The position numbers and the translations under genes are program-made. Positions 28,157 through 36,703 of a DNA stretch of 64,000 bases are shown here, piece after piece. Origin of the DNA: JAAYJR01 sp964545315 (GTDB lineage Bacteria > Bacteroidota > Bacteroidia > Bacteroidales > Prolixibacteraceae). The notes below the pieces were generated by a model that saw only the letters and a program-made list of their open reading frames with translations, searched no databases and was not told the origin of the DNA. The stretch covers positions 62,001-126,000 of the forward strand of contig CAZJGI010000001.1 in NCBI GenBank assembly GCA_964545315.1, in the 5' to 3' direction. Position 1 is the stretch's first letter, and each line of letters opens with the position of its first letter.

Positions 28157-29251
28157 ATGGAAGAAAAACTGGTTACAATAGTAGTACTGCCTTATTCCAA
28201 GGCACAAATGCTAAAAATACTTCTTGAACAAGAAAATATTGAATGCATTTTAGAGGACATCAACCTTATTGAAGAAGGGACTGAATCAGTTAAGGTAAAA
28301 ATTCTTGACAAAAACATAAAAAATGCAGTACCTGTTCTTGAAAATTTTTTAGGTAAAAAACATGAAATATTAAAAACGGCAGATAAAGAAAATGATCATT
28401 TGCTCGTTCCCGTAGATTTTTCAGACGGGTCATTAAAAACCTGTAAACTTGCATTCAATATTGCAGCCCACCTTAAGGTAAAGCTGGTTTTTATGCATTG
28501 TTATATCAACCCACTAATCCATTCCGTTCCTTATGCCGACGTATATGTATATGATTCTTCTCTTTTGGCAAGGATCGATAATGCTGAAAAAAATGCCAAT
28601 GAAAACTTTAAAAAATTTATAAAAAAACTCTCTTCTGAGATTGGGAAAGAGACCTGGAAAACCGTTAAAAGCGAATTTATCATCAAACCGGGATTTGCAG
28701 ATGAAGATATTCTTGCTTATGCGCACGAAAACAAATCCATGCTAATTGTTATGGGAACAGGCGGCACTGCTGATACTACAATGGGTAGTGTAACAGCAGA
28801 TATCATTTACAATGCAAAACTGCCTGTGCTGGTAGTACCCGAAAAGTATCAGGAAAAGGAATTGCATGAATTTAAAAGAGTGGCCTATGCAACTAATTTC
28901 GATGAAAAAGATTTTTCAGCAATAGAAAAACTTATTAAAATTCTCAAACCTTTTGATATTAAAGTCTTCTGTATACATGTTGCTAAAGAAGAATATTCTG
29001 ATTGGGATAAAGCCAGGCTGGAAGGGATGAAAGATCTTTTAAAAAACAAATATACTGAAAAAGATTTTGACTGCAGGCTTATACCTGGTGACGATATATT
29101 AAAAACCTTTGATAAGTTTATTGAAGATGAACATATAGATGTGATTTCTTTAACAACTCACAGGAGAAATATAATTTCCCGTTTATTTAATCCGAGTATT
29201 GCAAAAAAAATGGTATTCCATACAAAAACACCATTATTGGTTTTTCATTAG
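28157..29251 (+). CDS. DUF2007-like domain fused to tandem universal stress protein domains
   Basis: 364 residues, soluble. Residues 1-70 (VTIVVLPYSKAQMLKILLEQ through AVPVLENFL) resemble the small DUF2007 putative signal-transduction domain. Two UspA-like domains follow: about 78-225, starting LLVPVDFSDGS and ending with MGTGGTADTTMGSVTADII, a near-intact ATP-binding GxxG..GS(V/S)T loop; and about 235-364, a degenerate copy ending STTHRRNIISRLFNP. The first domain may bind ATP; the second has lost the glycine loop. Monocistronic, 132 bp after metK, with a GGAGG just before the ATG. The physiological role is unknown. Confidence 0.83.
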   Translation: MEEKLVTIVVLPYSKAQMLKILLEQENIECILEDINLIEEGTESVKVKILDKNIKNAVPVLENFLGKKHEILKTADKENDHLLVPVDFSDGSLKTCKLAFNIAAHLKVKLVFMHCYINPLIHSVPYADVYVYDSSLLARIDNAEKNANENFKKFIKKLSSEIGKETWKTVKSEFIIKPGFADEDILAYAHENKSMLIVMGTGGTADTTMGSVTADIIYNAKLPVLVVPEKYQEKELHEFKRVAYATNFDEKDFSAIEKLIKILKPFDIKVFCIHVAKEEYSDWDKARLEGMKDLLKNKYTEKDFDCRLIPGDDILKTFDKFIEDEHIDVISLTTHRRNIISRLFNPSIAKKMVFHTKTPLLVFH

Positions 29252-29271
29252 TCAAAAGATAACTATATAAT

Positions 29272-30306
29272 TTATTTCTTCCTGGTTCCCAAATCCTCTT
29301 TGAAAAATTGAGCTGTCTGTTTTATTGATTGATGAATGGGTATATATTCAAATTTTAATAACCGGGAAATTTTGCAACCGTCAAATTTATTTATGGCCGA
29401 GGCTGCTGAAGCGATTTCATAGGTAACAGAAGGGAATTTTCTATATAAAATCCTCACCAGTGCAGATGTTAAGCAAGCTGCTTTAAGAACAAAAGGAGGT
29501 GCAAAAAATTGTGGCCTCCGCCTGCCCAGGGCATCAGCAATTTGATTAAACAGATCATGATAACTCAAGTTTTGTGCATTCAACAAATAGCGCTGATTTT
29601 TATATTTACTGAAATTTGAATCCTCCATCAGCAAAATTGCAGCTTTTACAACGTCCTTAACATCAACATATCCGGTAATTCCTTTGGTATAAAATTTAAT
29701 TCCGTTCCAAACCGTAGTAAACAGTTGAGAGCTTCCTGAATCCCAGTTTCCAGGCCCGATGACTATCGAGGGATTTATTATTACAGCATCCAATCCTTCC
29801 TCTATTCCACGCCATATTTCAGTCTCTGAAAAAAATTTACTTTCTGAATACCCCGAATTTTTTTTTGAAGGAATCCAGTGGGTTTGTTCATTTATTAACA
29901 GGCCTTCCTGTGCCTTTCCCAGTGCAGAAACAGAACTTAAATGGCAAATTTTCTTAATCCCGTTTTCAATACAGGCATTTACTATGTTGGCAGTTCCTTC
30001 AACATTGTTTTTGATAATCTTTTTACGTTCTTTCCGGTTAAAAGTCACTATTGCCGCACAATTATAGACCTCTGTAACTCCTGAAAGCAGCTTTTCCATA
30101 GAGAAATAATCCAGAATGTCCCCATCAACCCATTCAATCTGATTAAACAAAACTTCAGGATTATCCGAATAACGGGAAAATGTTCTTATCACTTTTTGAA
30201 TATCGCTTGTATTCCTTTTTAATGCCCTGACTTTATTGTTTCCTGAAGCCAGTTCAAACAAAAGATGTGAGCCTATAAGTCCGGTTCCTCCGGTAACAAA
30301 AACCAT
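29272..30306 (-). CDS. NAD(P)-dependent epimerase/dehydratase (extended SDR)
   Basis: 344 residues with an N-terminal Rossmann motif VTGGTGLIGSH, the YSESK catalytic Tyr and Lys, and an upstream Ser in LSSVSALG. The C-terminal half (DVKDVVKAAILLMEDSNF, then the YLLNAQNLSYHDL region) fits the dihydroflavonol reductase/sterol dehydrogenase-like group. Such enzymes oxidise or reduce hydroxyl groups on small molecules; the substrate is not evident. It is the last gene of a probable dnaG-PPOX-SDR operon, 27 bp after the PPOX gene. Confidence 0.87.
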   Translation of the reverse strand: MVFVTGGTGLIGSHLLFELASGNNKVRALKRNTSDIQKVIRTFSRYSDNPEVLFNQIEWVDGDILDYFSMEKLLSGVTEVYNCAAIVTFNRKERKKIIKNNVEGTANIVNACIENGIKKICHLSSVSALGKAQEGLLINEQTHWIPSKKNSGYSESKFFSETEIWRGIEEGLDAVIINPSIVIGPGNWDSGSSQLFTTVWNGIKFYTKGITGYVDVKDVVKAAILLMEDSNFSKYKNQRYLLNAQNLSYHDLFNQIADALGRRRPQFFAPPFVLKAACLTSALVRILYRKFPSVTYEIASAASAINKFDGCKISRLLKFEYIPIHQSIKQTAQFFKEDLGTRKK

Positions 30307-30333
30307 ATGCTGCGATTTATAATTAATATAAAA

Positions 30334-30816
30334 TTACTGGAGAGGTTTCCTTATTGAACCCGCACCAAACTCTTTGCAGGAAAACTGATTAACATGTACC
30401 TTAATAATCCCGACATTTTTAACTGAAGGGGAGTTAAATTTAAATTCCCGGCTACTATATTGAGCCATAAAGAGACTCAGGCAGCGTTCCTTCTCTTCAT
30501 AAGAGTCTGTAAATTCAACTAAGCCTTCCGCCAGAACGGAAAAAGATTTTATAGTGTAACTGCAAGCAATACGGATATCCTGCCACGCAATCTCATCACC
30601 AATTGTCCAGTTTATACAGACCGCAGGATTTTTATGAAGTATATCCCACATTCTTCCATTTTTACCTGAATGCAAAACTACTGTATCTCCATTAAGGGCA
30701 AAATTCATTGGCAGTACATAAGGAACATTATCTGCCGACATAGATACATAACATATTTTACATTGTCTGATTATTTCGTCTATTTTCTTCCTGTCTGTAA
30801 TAGTTAAAGTTCTCAT
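30334..30816 (-). CDS. Pyridoxamine 5'-phosphate oxidase-fold flavoprotein, NimA-like
   Basis: 160 residues with a split beta-barrel FMN-binding fold. The pattern CYVSMSADNVPYVLPMNFA and HSGKNGRMWDIL, then NPAVCINW, is characteristic of the NimA/PPOX-putative group, whose members bind FMN or haem and include 5-nitroimidazole reductases. Most chromosomal homologues have no shown link to drug resistance. It starts 5 bp after the dnaG stop and is probably translated from the same message. Confidence 0.85.
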   Translation of the reverse strand: MRTLTITDRKKIDEIIRQCKICYVSMSADNVPYVLPMNFALNGDTVVLHSGKNGRMWDILHKNPAVCINWTIGDEIAWQDIRIACSYTIKSFSVLAEGLVEFTDSYEEKERCLSLFMAQYSSREFKFNSPSVKNVGIIKVHVNQFSCKEFGAGSIRKPLQ

Positions 30817-30821
30817 CTTAT

Positions 30822-32777
30822 TTAAATAATAGCCCTGTTACCTAACTTATCTGATAAATATTTTTCTACTACCTTCAAATTCATATATTTAGACTGTTCA
30901 TCAATTACCCTGTCAAAATCATCCTCCTGTGAGGCTTCAGTTATCAGATGCTCTATTTCGGCAAGCATTATTTTCACTTTTCTTAATTTATATTCATGAA
31001 TGATCCGGGGGATCAAAAAATCCAGAATATCCTCCTCTTTCTCAGTATATGCCCCTGCCTTCGCCCATCTTTTACTTTCAACAAATTTTTCAGAAAGCAA
31101 ATCTGTGGCTAACCTGCTCACTCTTTCATCATTGTGGTAGATGAAAAATTTCAATGGATTAAAATTCTCATTGTCAATATTTTCTTTTACTTCATAAAAA
31201 ATTATCCTGAAAAGTTCATTATCAGAAACCAGATTTTCTTCTTTCTCAAGTTCATATATCATAAATTCTGCTACCTTAACCTTAATGATCTCATTGGGAA
31301 CATCTCCTTCGGTCTCATATAAAACAGTATTACAATATTTCAGAAGATACCGCAGGAATTCCAATTCTTCTGTCAGTAAAATACCTTCATTTTCTTCCGG
31401 TAAAAAATTTTGCCGGTTTTCCCTTCTTTCATTTTGTAGTTTTACTGATATTTCATTTTTTCTGAAATCTTCAGTCTTTTTCCGTTTTTGTTTTCTTACC
31501 TCGGCATAAAGCATATCTTCATTAACGCTCAGTAATGTACTACATTCCTTAATATAAACGGACCTTGTTATTGTATCCGGGATCACAGCAACTGACCTGA
31601 TTATATCAGAAATAAGCTTTGCCCTGGCAACAGGATCATTTTCAGTATTTTCAATTAACAATCTGGTTTTAAACCGGATAAAATCGACCTCATTCTTTTG
31701 CAAATAATCCTGAAATCCACTGGCCCCTTTATTCCTGGCGAACGAGTCAGGATCTTCACCCTGGGGTAATAATAAAACCTTCACATTCATTCCTTCCTCC
31801 AGGACAAGGTCAATGCCCCTGAGGGAAGCTTTAATCCCTGCTTCATCACCATCATAGATGATAGTGATATTCTGCGTAAACCTTTTAATAAGCCTTATCT
31901 GTTCAACAGTCAGGGCAGTACCCGATGAAGCAACCACATTAAAAATACCGGCCTGATGCATTGATAATACATCAGTATAACCTTCAACCAAAAAACATTT
32001 ACCTAAAAGCGAAATTTCCCGTTTAGCCTGGAAAATGCCATACAGAACATGACTTTTATGATATATTTCTGACTCAGGGGAATTTATATATTTAGCTTCC
32101 TGTGTATCTTTTTTAAGTATCCTGCCTCCAAAAGCAATCACACGGCCCGCCAGATTGTGAACAGGAAATATTACTCTTCCTGCAAACCTGTCACGAATCC
32201 AGTCATCACGTTTTATTGTCAGTCCTGTTTTTTCAAGAAATTCAATTTTGTATCCTTGCTTCTGTGCGGCTTCAGTAAATGGCGACTTTCCTCCCGGGGC
32301 ATATCCAACCTCAAATTTCTTTAATATATCATCCCTCAGGCCCCTTTCTCTTAAGTAACTGAGACCAATAGTACGGCCTTCATTATCATCCCACAGCATC
32401 CTGACAAAATATTTATGTGCAAAGGCTGACACAATCATCAGGCTTTCACGCTCGTCCTTTAATTGTTTTTCTTCTTCCGTCTCTTCCTCATCGACCACTT
32501 CAATATTGTACTTCCTTGCAAGCCATTTCAATGCTTCAGGATAGCTAAGGCTTTCGTGTTCCATCACAAAATTAACAACGTTACCTCCTTTCCCGCAGCC
32601 AAAACATTTGAAAATACCTTTTGCCGGTGAAACTGTAAATGAAGGTGTCTTTTCGTTGTGAAACGGACATAATCCAATTAAATTAATCCCCCGCCTCCGT
32701 AAGGTAACAAACTCAGAAATCACTTCTGCAATATCCGAGGTATCCAATATTCGTTGTATGGTATAATGATCAATCAC
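30822..32777 (-). CDS. dnaG: DNA primase
   Basis: 651 residues. DnaG lays down RNA primers at the replication fork. The zinc-binding CHC2 module at the N-terminus has Cys37, His40, Cys58 and Cys61 (LCPFH...FKCFGCGKGG). The TOPRIM core carries FLVEGYTDVLSMHQAG and IIYDGDEAGIKA, the metal-binding acidic cluster. The C-terminal 200 residues are variable and fit the helicase-interaction domain. The start at 32777 (MIDHYTIQRILD) is the family start and is only about six bases from an exact TAAATTTG promoter, so the mRNA is nearly leaderless. It leads a three-gene operon. Confidence 0.96.
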   Translation of the reverse strand: MIDHYTIQRILDTSDIAEVISEFVTLRRRGINLIGLCPFHNEKTPSFTVSPAKGIFKCFGCGKGGNVVNFVMEHESLSYPEALKWLARKYNIEVVDEEETEEEKQLKDERESLMIVSAFAHKYFVRMLWDDNEGRTIGLSYLRERGLRDDILKKFEVGYAPGGKSPFTEAAQKQGYKIEFLEKTGLTIKRDDWIRDRFAGRVIFPVHNLAGRVIAFGGRILKKDTQEAKYINSPESEIYHKSHVLYGIFQAKREISLLGKCFLVEGYTDVLSMHQAGIFNVVASSGTALTVEQIRLIKRFTQNITIIYDGDEAGIKASLRGIDLVLEEGMNVKVLLLPQGEDPDSFARNKGASGFQDYLQKNEVDFIRFKTRLLIENTENDPVARAKLISDIIRSVAVIPDTITRSVYIKECSTLLSVNEDMLYAEVRKQKRKKTEDFRKNEISVKLQNERRENRQNFLPEENEGILLTEELEFLRYLLKYCNTVLYETEGDVPNEIIKVKVAEFMIYELEKEENLVSDNELFRIIFYEVKENIDNENFNPLKFFIYHNDERVSRLATDLLSEKFVESKRWAKAGAYTEKEEDILDFLIPRIIHEYKLRKVKIMLAEIEHLITEASQEDDFDRVIDEQSKYMNLKVVEKYLSDKLGNRAII

Positions 32778-32782
32778 AATTA

Positions 32783-32790
32783 CAAATTTA
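32783..32790 (-). promoter_or_regulatory. -7 promoter element for dnaG
   Basis: Minus-strand TAAATTTG, exact TAnnTTTG, immediately upstream of the dnaG start. The remaining divergent spacer up to 33020 (about 230 bases, very AT-rich) shows no gene or clear motif. Confidence 0.45.
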
Positions 32791-33020
32791 GCTATTTTGG
32801 CCAGAGAAAATCAGTTTCCAATATTAGTCCTCCATAAAAAGTGAAATTTTTTATTAATAAAACATTGGCATTGTCATTAAAAGTCAACTTAATGAATTTT
32901 TATGATCTTCGCATCTAAAAATTAATTTATTTTATAGTTTGATATATCTTTAGATTTTGGTTGTTAAGCCATTTTAAATGTATATTGCCCTATAGGATTT
33001 TCAACTTTATGACTAAGTAG

Positions 33021-33641
33021 ATGATAAAAAAATTTCTGATACCGATATTATTTGTAATTTCGATACAATGTGCAGAGGCTCAACGTTTTCAGGGTGGTAT
33101 GGTGGGTGGGTTCAACGCATCCCAGGTAGAGGGTGACAATTTTAAAGGATACAATAAGCCGGGCATTATTCTGGGCAGCTTTGTACAGACTGATCTGGCC
33201 CCGGCAATTTTTGCGGGTATGGAAATAAAATACTCACAAAAAGGGTCGCGTAAAAGGATTCAACCAAAAGATCCGGATCCTGAAAAATATATCATGCGGC
33301 TGGGTTATGTTGATATACCCCTCTTTGTAGGATTCAGGACTCACGACCAGGGAGCTGTTCTGGCAGGTATTGCTCCGGGGTATCTGATTCATGGAAAAGA
33401 ATTTAATGAATATGGAGAATTCCCGGAAGAAGACCGGCACTCTTTTAATAATTTTGACCTGCAACCTTTTTTGGGTTTTCAATATGATCTGCTTGACCAG
33501 GTTAAGCTTGATCTGCGTTTTGCCCTTTCGGTTATACCGATAAGAGGACAACCAGGAGATGATGCAACAAATTACTACTGGTTAAATAACCAGTTTAATA
33601 ATGTTATTTCACTGGCATTATATTACTATTTAAGTCAATAA
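33021..33641 (+). CDS. Outer-membrane beta-barrel protein (PorT-like family)
   Basis: 206 residues. A Sec signal peptide (MIKKFLIPILFVISIQCAEA) precedes alternating beta strands, with GGMVGGFNASQVEGDNFKGY and GMEIKYSQKGSR, typical of the 'porin family / PorT-like' eight-strand barrels of Bacteroidota. The protein ends in LALYYYLSQ, close to a C-terminal aromatic barrel strand. A function beyond being an outer-membrane barrel cannot be assigned. It is divergent from dnaG and 55 bp upstream of ubiX. Confidence 0.78.
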   Translation: MIKKFLIPILFVISIQCAEAQRFQGGMVGGFNASQVEGDNFKGYNKPGIILGSFVQTDLAPAIFAGMEIKYSQKGSRKRIQPKDPDPEKYIMRLGYVDIPLFVGFRTHDQGAVLAGIAPGYLIHGKEFNEYGEFPEEDRHSFNNFDLQPFLGFQYDLLDQVKLDLRFALSVIPIRGQPGDDATNYYWLNNQFNNVISLALYYYLSQ

Positions 33642-33696
33642 TTCTGCCGTATAAAAGCCATTTATTAGCCGGAATACAATAAATCTATAAATAAAA

Positions 33697-34260
33697 ATGA
33701 TGAAGCGTAAAATAATCGTTGCCGTAACCGGGGCCAGTGGATCACTTTACGCAAAATTACTGATTAATAAATTAGTATCAATAAAAGAGCAAATTGATGA
33801 AGCAGCGATCATTTTTTCCGGAAATGCAAAAGATATCTGGGATTATGAACTTAAAGAAAAATTCACTGCTGTAAGTCCGTTTAAAGAATATAGCCCGAAT
33901 GATTTTCATGCACCTTTTGCCTCAGGATCTTCTACTTTCGACACAATGATTATATGCCCCTGCTCAATGGGGACATTAGGGCGGATCGCTTCCGGTACTT
34001 CAGAAGATTTAATTTTGAGAGCCGCTGATGTCATTCTTAAAGAAAGGCGCAAATTGATATTGGTCCCCCGTGAGATGCCTTACAATCTGATTCATCTTGA
34101 AAATATGAAGTCTGTCACTCTTGCAGGAGGAATCATTTGTCCGGCTTCCCCCTCATTTTACAGTAAACCGGAAACAATTGAAGATTTAGCCGGTACTATT
34201 ATCGAACGCGTTTTGATATTGGCTGAATTTAAAATTTCTTCTTATATCTGGGGTAAGTAA
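33697..34260 (+). CDS. ubiX: UbiX-family flavin prenyltransferase
   Basis: 187 residues. UbiX adds a dimethylallyl group to FMN to make prenyl-FMN for UbiD-type decarboxylases. The motif VAVTGASGSLYAKLL at the N-terminus, the CSMGTLGRIASGTSEDLILRAADV stretch and LVPREMPYNLIHLENM are family signatures for flavin and dimethylallyl phosphate binding. The UbiD partner is not adjacent. A second ATG three bases on is an equally possible start. Probably follows the barrel gene in one transcript. Confidence 0.92.
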   Translation: MMKRKIIVAVTGASGSLYAKLLINKLVSIKEQIDEAAIIFSGNAKDIWDYELKEKFTAVSPFKEYSPNDFHAPFASGSSTFDTMIICPCSMGTLGRIASGTSEDLILRAADVILKERRKLILVPREMPYNLIHLENMKSVTLAGGIICPASPSFYSKPETIEDLAGTIIERVLILAEFKISSYIWGK

Positions 34261-34274
34261 AAAATATAAATTCA

Positions 34275-34985
34275 CTAATAATCAGCAAATGCCAGTGTTG
34301 CTATACTAACAGTGGTATTATTTATCTTTAAAAGTTCAGAAGCACAGGCCTCAAGTGTTGAGCCCGTTGTTACCACATCATCGATGAGCAAAATATGCTT
34401 GCCTTCAAATGTCCCCGGGTCTTTAATACTAAAAATACCTTCCACATTTTGCCATCGCCCGTACCTGTCCTTTTGTGTTTGAGTTGGATTATATACTATC
34501 CTGCATAAATTTCCCGATACAACAGGATGACTAAAACTTTTTGCTATTCCTCCGGCTATCCATTCACTCTGATTAAAACCTCTTTCTTTTTCCTTTTTCG
34601 GATGAAGGGGTACCGGCACAATAATATCTATAGTCTGAAAATTTGCTGCTAATGAAAGCAGATTTCCCAATCGCAGTCCAGCTTCAAATCCTAACTCTTT
34701 AATTCCCCTGTATTTAATAAAATGAATAAGTTTTTGGTAACGACTACCCTTCCGGTAATAGAACCAGGAAGTAGCATTCTGAATGTTTATCCTGCCCCAG
34801 AAAAGCCGGGCAACATCATTGTCACCATTAAGGTGGAAATTGGTTACCGGCAAGTCCAGCCAACATTTCATACATATATGAATTTCTGCTGAGATAAGCC
34901 TTTCTCCGCAAGTAATGCACAATGACGGGTAAACAAATTCAAGCAAATCCTTGCATATTTGGGTTATTGAATTCATAATTTGCAA
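34275..34985 (-). CDS. ComF-family phosphoribosyltransferase-like protein
   Basis: 236 residues. An N-terminal four-Cys cluster (CITCGERL..CMKCW, about residues 18-41) is followed by a type I phosphoribosyltransferase fold with VPVPLHPKKEKERGFNQSE and the PRPP loop ILLIDDVVTTGST. ComF proteins are linked to DNA uptake or DNA repair through unknown chemistry. The gene converges with ubiX (14-bp gap) and is divergent from the cytochrome-SUMF1 gene. Confidence 0.9.
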   Translation of the reverse strand: MQIMNSITQICKDLLEFVYPSLCITCGERLISAEIHICMKCWLDLPVTNFHLNGDNDVARLFWGRINIQNATSWFYYRKGSRYQKLIHFIKYRGIKELGFEAGLRLGNLLSLAANFQTIDIIVPVPLHPKKEKERGFNQSEWIAGGIAKSFSHPVVSGNLCRIVYNPTQTQKDRYGRWQNVEGIFSIKDPGTFEGKHILLIDDVVTTGSTLEACASELLKINNTTVSIATLAFADY

Positions 34986-35079
34986 ATTATAAAATTTTTT
35001 TTACAATTGTTAAAAAATTTGATTGATTCTAAATAAGCTTAAAAAATATATTTCACAGATCAATCATATTATAAATTAT

Positions 35080-35087
35080 TATTTTTG
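35080..35087 (+). promoter_or_regulatory. -7 promoter element for the cytochrome-SUMF1 / Gfo operon
   Basis: TATTTTTG, an exact TAnnTTTG match, 46 bases before the ATG at 35134. Confidence 0.45.
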
Positions 35088-35133
35088 AGCTTTCATGAAA
35101 TGAATATCTTCCTTAATTGATAAAGCCTTTAGA

Positions 35134-36669
35134 ATGTTGAAAAAACCAGGTTTATTTTTAAGAAAAAGAGTACTTCTTATACTTTTTACAGGTTTTGTAT
35201 CAGGTCTGTTGTTTACAATTTATTTTAATAAATTACTGGATTATACATCAACAAATGAATCATGTGAAATCTGTCATGTTCATCCTCATGTATTTGATTC
35301 ATGGAAGTTGTCGACACACTATGATACACCCTCAGGCATACAGGTTAAATGTGTTGAATGCCATCTTCCTCCAAAAGGGCAAGGGTATCTTAAAGAAAAA
35401 ATCATTGTTGGCTTAAGAGATGTATACGGATTAGTTTGTAAAGACAGTGCTGACTATAATTGGGAACAGAAATCAACACTTGAATATGCAAAAAGGCATG
35501 TATATAAGGAATCCTGTCTATACTGTCACAAGAACCTGTTCCCTCTGACTCTTACAAAAGACGGACAGGATGCCCATCTTTATTATACTCAGAATGAAAA
35601 TGACCTTAGATGTATAAATTGTCATTTAAATGTTGGACATTATGATCCGAATGCCCTTCATGCGGTAAATGTTGAGTTTGGAAGTACCGGATCAACAGAA
35701 GTTGAACTTTTTACAGAAGCTGCTTTAGTGGCCTCCCACGAGGATTTTATGGAAACCATACCTAATACAAGTATTTCATTCAACATGAAAGCTATTCCGG
35801 GAGGAACATATAAAATTGGCAGTCCGGAAGATGAACAACTCAATAAACCTGATGAATGGCCACAGAAAGAGGTAAAAATAAGTCCTTTTTTCATGGCTGA
35901 AATAGAAGTAACCTGGGATGAATACCTGGCCTTTTACAGTGCCACGGCAGCTGAAGGACGGTCAACCGACACAGAAGGTACAAGAACCGATACAGATATT
36001 GATGCAATCACCGGGCCCACCCCTCCTTATGGCCAGCCTGACCAGAACTGGGGGCTGGGAAAAAGGCCTGCCATAACCATGACACACTTTGCTGCCGAGA
36101 CATATTGTAAGTGGCTTTCACAGGTTACCGGAAAAACATACCGGCTTCCAACCGAAGCTGAATGGGAATATGCAGCACGTGGAGGAACTGCAACTCCCTT
36201 CTTTTTTGAAGGTAATCCAAAAGATTTTGGTAAAAAAGGATTTTTCGCCAAACTATTTGGAAAAAGCAGTAACCTTATTAATGAATATATTATTTATACC
36301 GGCAACAGCCAGTCTAAGACAGAAACCCCTGATGTGGTAGACCCAAATCCTTACGGATTGATAAATATGCTGGGCAATGCAGCAGAATATTGTTCAGACT
36401 GGTATGCTGAAGATGCCTATGAAAAATTATCAGACGGAGTTGCAGACCCTAAAGGCCCTGAAACAGGAGAAGAGTATGTAGTAAGGGGTGGATCATTCAG
36501 AAGTCAGGTAGGTGAAGTGAGATCAGCTTCAAGAGATTATACAAAAACGGAAGACTGGCTGAAAACAGATCCACAAATGCCAAAAAGTAAATGGTGGCTT
36601 TCAGACTGCAATTTTATTAGTTTCAGAGTTGTTTGTGAATTTGATGAGAAAACCGGAAAAAATAACTAA
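35134..36669 (+). CDS. NrfH/NapC-like tetraheme cytochrome c fused to a SUMF1-type domain
   Basis: 511 residues. A single N-terminal membrane anchor (about 12-34) is followed by a cytochrome domain with four CxxCH haem motifs at residues 44, 73, 128 and 160 (CEICH, CVECH, CLYCH, CINCH). This is the size and haem number of NrfH, the quinol-oxidising membrane cytochrome. Residues about 218-500 form a SUMF1/formylglycine-generating-enzyme fold (AIPGGTYKIGS, LPTEAEWEYAARGG, NMLGNAAEYCSDWY, RGGSFRS). The paired Cys of true FGE are missing after GGSF (it reads RGGSFRSQVG), so this half is probably structural or binding, as in GldK. It lies 34 bp upstream of a Tat-exported oxidoreductase, suggesting electron exchange between that enzyme and the menaquinone pool; this is inference. 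Confidence 0.88.
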   Translation: MLKKPGLFLRKRVLLILFTGFVSGLLFTIYFNKLLDYTSTNESCEICHVHPHVFDSWKLSTHYDTPSGIQVKCVECHLPPKGQGYLKEKIIVGLRDVYGLVCKDSADYNWEQKSTLEYAKRHVYKESCLYCHKNLFPLTLTKDGQDAHLYYTQNENDLRCINCHLNVGHYDPNALHAVNVEFGSTGSTEVELFTEAALVASHEDFMETIPNTSISFNMKAIPGGTYKIGSPEDEQLNKPDEWPQKEVKISPFFMAEIEVTWDEYLAFYSATAAEGRSTDTEGTRTDTDIDAITGPTPPYGQPDQNWGLGKRPAITMTHFAAETYCKWLSQVTGKTYRLPTEAEWEYAARGGTATPFFFEGNPKDFGKKGFFAKLFGKSSNLINEYIIYTGNSQSKTETPDVVDPNPYGLINMLGNAAEYCSDWYAEDAYEKLSDGVADPKGPETGEEYVVRGGSFRSQVGEVRSASRDYTKTEDWLKTDPQMPKSKWWLSDCNFISFRVVCEFDEKTGKNN

Positions 36670-36703
36670 TTTTAAATTCTAAAATAAACTAAAACATCAT
36701 ACA

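Noticed and set aside
35787..36640. SUMF1 half of the cytochrome fusion as a formylglycine-generating enzyme
   Set aside because: The catalytic Cys pair expected after the RGGSF strand is absent, and no sulfatase gene occurs in the window.
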